Below are positions 61,279 to 64,000 of a stretch of 64,000 bases of DNA, in pieces; the stretch's first letter is position 1, and the number at the start of each line of letters is the position of its first letter. Location: assembly GCA_002482525.1 (NCBI GenBank), contig DLGC01000010.1, positions 140,448-204,447 on the forward strand, given 5' to 3'. Both the position numbers and the translations under genes were made by a program. Source of the DNA: Propionibacteriaceae bacterium UBA7704 (GTDB lineage: Bacteria > Actinomycetota > Actinomycetes > Propionibacteriales > Propionibacteriaceae). Below the pieces are notes generated by a model. That model did no database searches, had not been told where the DNA came from, and saw only the letters and a list, made by a program, of their open reading frames with translations.

Positions 61279-61788
61279 ATGCCTGAGGTTCCTCAGCCGG
61301 CGGCCGATCGCATCGTGCCGGTGGCCGGTCATCCACTGGTCGTTGGCGTCGGGCCTCGTCGAGCGACCCTGCTGGCTCACACTGCTGCTGTGTGGGCCCA
61401 CGCGCTGGGTTCGGAAATCTACTTCGCCTACGCCGATCCCAGCCGAATGGTCGAGGAGGAGTTTCCCGACGGTCGCATCCGCCATGTCGGGGTCGACCCC
61501 GATTCCGACGACGAAGGTTGGCAGCGCACCGAGCAGGAGATCATCGACTGGCTGACCGGCCTGAACCTGCCGGTCGCCTGGGAGTTCCGCTACCTCGCCG
61601 GACGCGCCGACCGTGCCCTCACCCACCTGGCGCGCTACACCGATGCTTGCGCCATCGTGGTCGGAGCTCGGAACCCGCATTCGCCACGCTGGGGACAAGG
61701 CCACTCGCTGGGCCAGAATCTGGCCCGTCATCAGCATCGCCCGGTGCTGGCGATCCCGTTGAACGTTGTGGACTGGAAGCAACGGTGA
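61279..61788 (+). CDS. Universal stress protein-like
   Basis: 169 residues. UspA-like fold: PLVVGVGPRRATLLAHTAAV, and a diverged ATP loop (DACAIVVGARNPHSPRWGQG, HSLGQNLARHQHRPVLAIP). GGAGAACAG precedes the ATG. It is overlapped by crcB1 by four bases, forming a Usp-CrcB-CrcB operon; such associations occur in fluoride-resistance loci. Function inferred. Confidence 0.8.
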   Translation: MPEVPQPAADRIVPVAGHPLVVGVGPRRATLLAHTAAVWAHALGSEIYFAYADPSRMVEEEFPDGRIRHVGVDPDSDDEGWQRTEQEIIDWLTGLNLPVAWEFRYLAGRADRALTHLARYTDACAIVVGARNPHSPRWGQGHSLGQNLARHQHRPVLAIPLNVVDWKQR

Positions 61789-62192
61789 GTCGAGCCGTCA
61801 ACGCCTCGCTGATCGTGATCGGCGGTATGGCAGGTACCGCTGTGCGCGCGAGCTTGGAGGCGTGGTTTCCGGCCACCGCCGGGCAGTGGCCGTGGGCCAC
61901 GTTCTGGATCAACATCTCCGGTTCGCTGCTGCTCGGAGGCCTGCTGGAGACCCTGGCGGCCTTCGATGACGCGGGGTGGCCGCGCTCGGTGCGGCTGGGA
62001 GTCGGCACCGGTTTCTTCGGTGGCTACACCACCTACAGCAGCTTCTCCGTGGAGACGGTGGCGCTGCTGCGCTCGGGCGACTGGTTCGGCGGGATCGGTT
62101 ATGCGGTCCTCAGCGTCGGGATCGGAATCGCCGCCGCCCTGCTCGCCATGGTGGTGGTGCGGCGGCTTCGCCATGCCGGGGAGGCGACATGA
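61785..62192 (+). CDS. crcB: CrcB/FluC fluoride channel subunit 1
   Basis: 135 residues, four membrane helices. GTG at 61785 overlaps the Usp stop as GTGA, fixing the start. Conserved FluC motifs: FWINISGSLLLGGLL and GFFGGYTTYSSFSVE. Exports fluoride passively. Occurs as a pair with the next gene, consistent with a heterodimeric channel. Confidence 0.93.
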   Translation: MSRAVNASLIVIGGMAGTAVRASLEAWFPATAGQWPWATFWINISGSLLLGGLLETLAAFDDAGWPRSVRLGVGTGFFGGYTTYSSFSVETVALLRSGDWFGGIGYAVLSVGIGIAAALLAMVVVRRLRHAGEAT

Positions 62193-62560
62193 TCTGGATC
62201 GCGCTTGGCGGCGGGGTGGGGGCATTGGTCCGCTATCTGCTCGACACGTCGGTGAACGCTCAATCCCGACGCCGCTGGCCCAAGCTGGGGCTCCCTGTGG
62301 GAACGGTGCTGATCAATGTCACCGGTTCGCTCCTGCTGGGCCTGTTCGCCGGGTGGCTGATGTTCCACACCGGGGACGCCCCGTGGAAACTCGCTGTGGG
62401 AGCCGGCTTGCTCGGCGGCTTCACCACTTTCAGTACCGCCAGTGTGGAGGCCGCGCGACTGATCATCGCCGGACGGTGGCAGGCCGCCGCAGTTCATGCC
62501 GTCGGCATGCTCACCGCCGGGGTGGGAGCAGCGGCTCTCGGCGTGTGGATCGCCGCCTAG
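62189..62560 (+). CDS. crcB: CrcB/FluC fluoride channel subunit 2
   Basis: 123 residues, four membrane helices, overlapping subunit 1 as ATGA. LINVTGSLLLGLFAG and GLLGGFTTFSTASVEA are the family motifs. Pairing of two diverged copies suggests an antiparallel heterodimer, as known for many Gram-positive FluC pairs. Confidence 0.93.
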   Translation: MIWIALGGGVGALVRYLLDTSVNAQSRRRWPKLGLPVGTVLINVTGSLLLGLFAGWLMFHTGDAPWKLAVGAGLLGGFTTFSTASVEAARLIIAGRWQAAAVHAVGMLTAGVGAAALGVWIAA

Positions 62561-62628
62561 ATCGCTCACGACGGCGGCTGGTCACCATTTTGGGATCGGT
62601 CGTAACTTCTCCGGTCCTCGACGCGGTT

Positions 62629-62685
62629 TGTACCTGTGGAGGGTGATCGTCGCGCTCCGGGCTCGCCAGAGTCGCCACAGGTACA
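62629..62685 (+). promoter_or_regulatory. Long inverted repeat in leader of secreted-protein gene
   Basis: TGTACCTGTGG (62629-62639) and CCACAGGTACA (62675-62685) form a perfect 11-bp stem with a 35-base loop. The right arm abuts AGGAG (62685-62689), the Shine-Dalgarno sequence of the gene at 62695. It could be an operator or a translational control hairpin. Confidence 0.55.
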
Positions 62686-62694
62686 GGAGTACCG

Positions 62695-63441
62695 ATGTCT
62701 TCACGTCGAACCACTCGAATCTTGGTAGCCGCAGCGCTCACTGGTTTGCTGAGCCCCGTCGCGGTGACCTCTGCCGAGGCCGCCGCAGCCCCGGTCATCA
62801 CCTGGCAGGGGGCGATCACCGACCAGGCCAGCTATGTGTATGGCCAGGTGCCCGTCGCAAATACCTGTACTGCGGTCGACGAGGCCGCCCAGCCGGTGGA
62901 CTGCACCGTGACCGGCTACGACACGAGCGTCGGCACCCACGAGTTGACCGCCACCGCAACCGCTGCCGATGCCCCGACCGCAACCGAGACCATCAGCTAC
63001 ACCGTCACCGCGTGGAATCTGCGGGGCTTCTACCGCCCGGTCCGCATGAACGACAACTGGAACAACCGCAAGGGTCGCTCGACGGTCCCGTTCAAGTTCC
63101 GGGTCTTCGAAGGCGACACCAAGGCCACCAGCACTGATGTCGTGACCGCCTTCACCTCGCAGCAGCTGGTGTGCTCGACCATGGCGCCGATCGGTGATGC
63201 GACGTCGATCCTCTCGGCCAAGAAGGGCTACCAACTGCGGTACCGCGACGGCAAGTTCATCATGAACTGGAAGACCCCCAAGGCGCCCAAGGCCAAGAAG
63301 GTGAAGGTTACGAAGGTGACCAGGGTTCATGGCAAAAAGGTTGTGCGTACGGTCAAGCGCGTTCGCGCCGTCAACTGCTACCAGGTGACCATGACCACCG
63401 CCGATGGCTCAGCTCTGACCGCACTGTTCAAGCTGCGCTGA
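62695..63441 (+). CDS. Secreted protein with PxKF-type C-terminal domain
   Basis: 248 residues. Signal peptide (ILVAAALTGLLSPVAVTSAE) then a beta-rich domain (residues ~35-105, Ig/FN-like; PVITWQGAITDQASYVYGQV). The C-terminal region (LRGFYRPVRMNDNWNNRKGR, STVPFKFRVF ... CYQVTMTTADGSALTALFKL) matches the PxKF module at the end of many actinobacterial surface proteins. A Lys-rich loop (KAPKAKKVKVTKVTRVHGKK) is inserted in it. Likely secreted or surface displayed; function unknown. Confidence 0.75.
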   Translation: MSSRRTTRILVAAALTGLLSPVAVTSAEAAAAPVITWQGAITDQASYVYGQVPVANTCTAVDEAAQPVDCTVTGYDTSVGTHELTATATAADAPTATETISYTVTAWNLRGFYRPVRMNDNWNNRKGRSTVPFKFRVFEGDTKATSTDVVTAFTSQQLVCSTMAPIGDATSILSAKKGYQLRYRDGKFIMNWKTPKAPKAKKVKVTKVTRVHGKKVVRTVKRVRAVNCYQVTMTTADGSALTALFKLR

Positions 63442-63462
63442 GCGAAAGACTCCCCCCGGAGC

Positions 63463-63502
63463 CGGAAGGGGCCCCGCACCGTCTGGTGCGGGGCCCCTTC
63501 CG
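63463..63502. terminator. Strong bidirectional terminator
   Basis: CGGAAGGGGCCCCGCACC (63463-63480), loop GTCT, GGTGCGGGGCCCCTTCCG (63485-63502), an 18-bp perfect stem with flanking GACTC/GAGTC. It separates the convergent secreted-protein gene and the oxidoreductase gene. Confidence 0.85.
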
Positions 63503-63566
63503 TTGAGTCTCGTGAATCACCGGCCCCGAAACCTCCGAGACACAGCGGCCAGATCCGATCGTCCGA

Positions 63567-64000
63567 TCAGACCTCTTGGCTCTCCTGGCTCAGCCATTCG
63601 TAGTGGCGGTAGCGCAACACCGCGTCCTCCTGAGCCTGCACGGCCATCTTCTCGGCCAACTCGGGATTGGTCCGGGCCACCGTCTTGTAGCGCGTCTCGT
63701 GGGCGTAGAAGTCCGCGATCGGCGTGCTCGGCGCCTTGGAGTCCAGCTTGAACTGCGGCTTGGCTCCGGGAGTCGGCTCCGGGTTGTACCGGTACAGCGG
63801 CCAGTGACCGGAAGTCACCGCTTCCTTCATGTGGGCGGCGGAGTCGGCCAGATCGATCCCGTGCTCGATGCAGGTCGAGTACGCCAAGATCAACGACGGC
63901 CCGGGGTAGGCCGCAGCCTCCCGGATCGCACGGACGGTCTGCATCTCGTTGGCATTCAACGAGATCTGAGCCACATAGACGTCGCGGTAGGCCTGAGCGA
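63567..64000 (-). CDS. nifJ: Pyruvate:ferredoxin (flavodoxin) oxidoreductase, C-terminal part
   Basis: About 144 residues of the C-terminus; the gene runs off the right edge. Reading leftward: AYRDVYVAQISLNANEMQTV, GPSLILAYSTCIEHGIDL and SGHWPLYRYNP. These match the TPP-binding domain VI and C-terminal region of single-chain NifJ/PFOR, including the characteristic CIEHG. It decarboxylates pyruvate to acetyl-CoA with ferredoxin as acceptor, in anaerobic or microaerobic metabolism. Confidence 0.92.
   Translation of the reverse strand, partial: AQAYRDVYVAQISLNANEMQTVRAIREAAAYPGPSLILAYSTCIEHGIDLADSAAHMKEAVTSGHWPLYRYNPEPTPGAKPQFKLDSKAPSTPIADFYAHETRYKTVARTNPELAEKMAVQAQEDAVLRYRHYEWLSQESQEV

Noticed and set aside
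61259..61279. Fluoride riboswitch before the Usp-CrcB operon
   Set aside because: Only 19 bases separate the PFK stop from the Usp start, too few for the aptamer, and its conserved sequences are not seen before the PFK gene either.

Overview
The window is one stretch of high-GC chromosomal DNA from a Gram-positive actinobacterium. The evidence is a WhiB-family iron-sulfur regulator beside ponA2, a DivIVA-type coiled-coil pair, polyphosphate glucokinase, a Mycobacterium-like nudix-nth-RidA-whiB4-ponA2 order, a type IV pilus locus without a secretin, and CDP-glycerol-type polymer genes. A pyruvate:ferredoxin oxidoreductase at the right edge together with cytochrome bd suggests a facultatively anaerobic or microaerobic lifestyle. 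A member of the Propionibacteriales is my best guess, but that is inference. I saw no insertion sequence, prophage, integrase or CRISPR array; the window looks like ordinary core and accessory chromosome.

Layout. 1-6.4 kb: start of a GH13 alpha-glucosidase, a translationally coupled nth/Nudix/RidA group, a WhiB4-like regulator divergent from ponA2 and a metallophosphoesterase, then tRNA-Pro(CGG). 6.5-12 kb: TadE/TadG-type genes, a membrane-anchored GH26-like hydrolase, a YwaF-like membrane protein and a YtcJ-like amidohydrolase. 11.9-15.3 kb: an ArsB/NhaD-type permease with a CBS protein behind a structured leader, and an Aer-type PAS protein. 15.5-19.4 kb: a thiamine ABC transporter under a TPP riboswitch. 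19.5-24.8 kb: a HerA-like ATPase, a sunset-like membrane protein, two long coiled-coil proteins and tRNA-Gly(CCC). 25-30 kb: a LuxR-type regulator, a DUF1707/LiaF-like protein, two bacterial-PH membrane proteins, galE and ppgK.

30.2-40.9 kb is a nearly complete monoderm type IV pilus locus. pilB is on the plus strand. Converging on it is a minus-strand operon reading pilin, two minor prepilins, a large beta-solenoid minor pilin, prepilin peptidase, pilM, pilN, pilO, pilT, pilC. The pilin leader shares a conserved, probably structured element with the leader of the PAS-sensor gene 25 kb away, and I could not assign it to a known RNA class. The beta-solenoid pilin (exact 36-residue units, each two 18-residue rungs) and this shared element are the most novel observations.

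41-47 kb: argS, a Crp/Fnr regulator, a small DUF4242-like protein and cydAB. 47-55 kb: cell-envelope polymer genes (DUF218 protein, cytidylyltransferase-oxidoreductase fusion, ABC-2 exporter pair, pgi, TagF-like transferase) and an SH3 plus peptidase-like secreted protein. 55-64 kb: an aldolase-like protein without the catalytic lysine, a PEBP protein, a DUF4031-HD fusion, a Pro/Thr-rich secreted protein overlapping a VanY-like lipoprotein, a two-domain phosphofructokinase, a Usp protein with two CrcB/FluC fluoride channels, a secreted protein behind a large inverted repeat, and the 3' end of the pyruvate:ferredoxin oxidoreductase gene.
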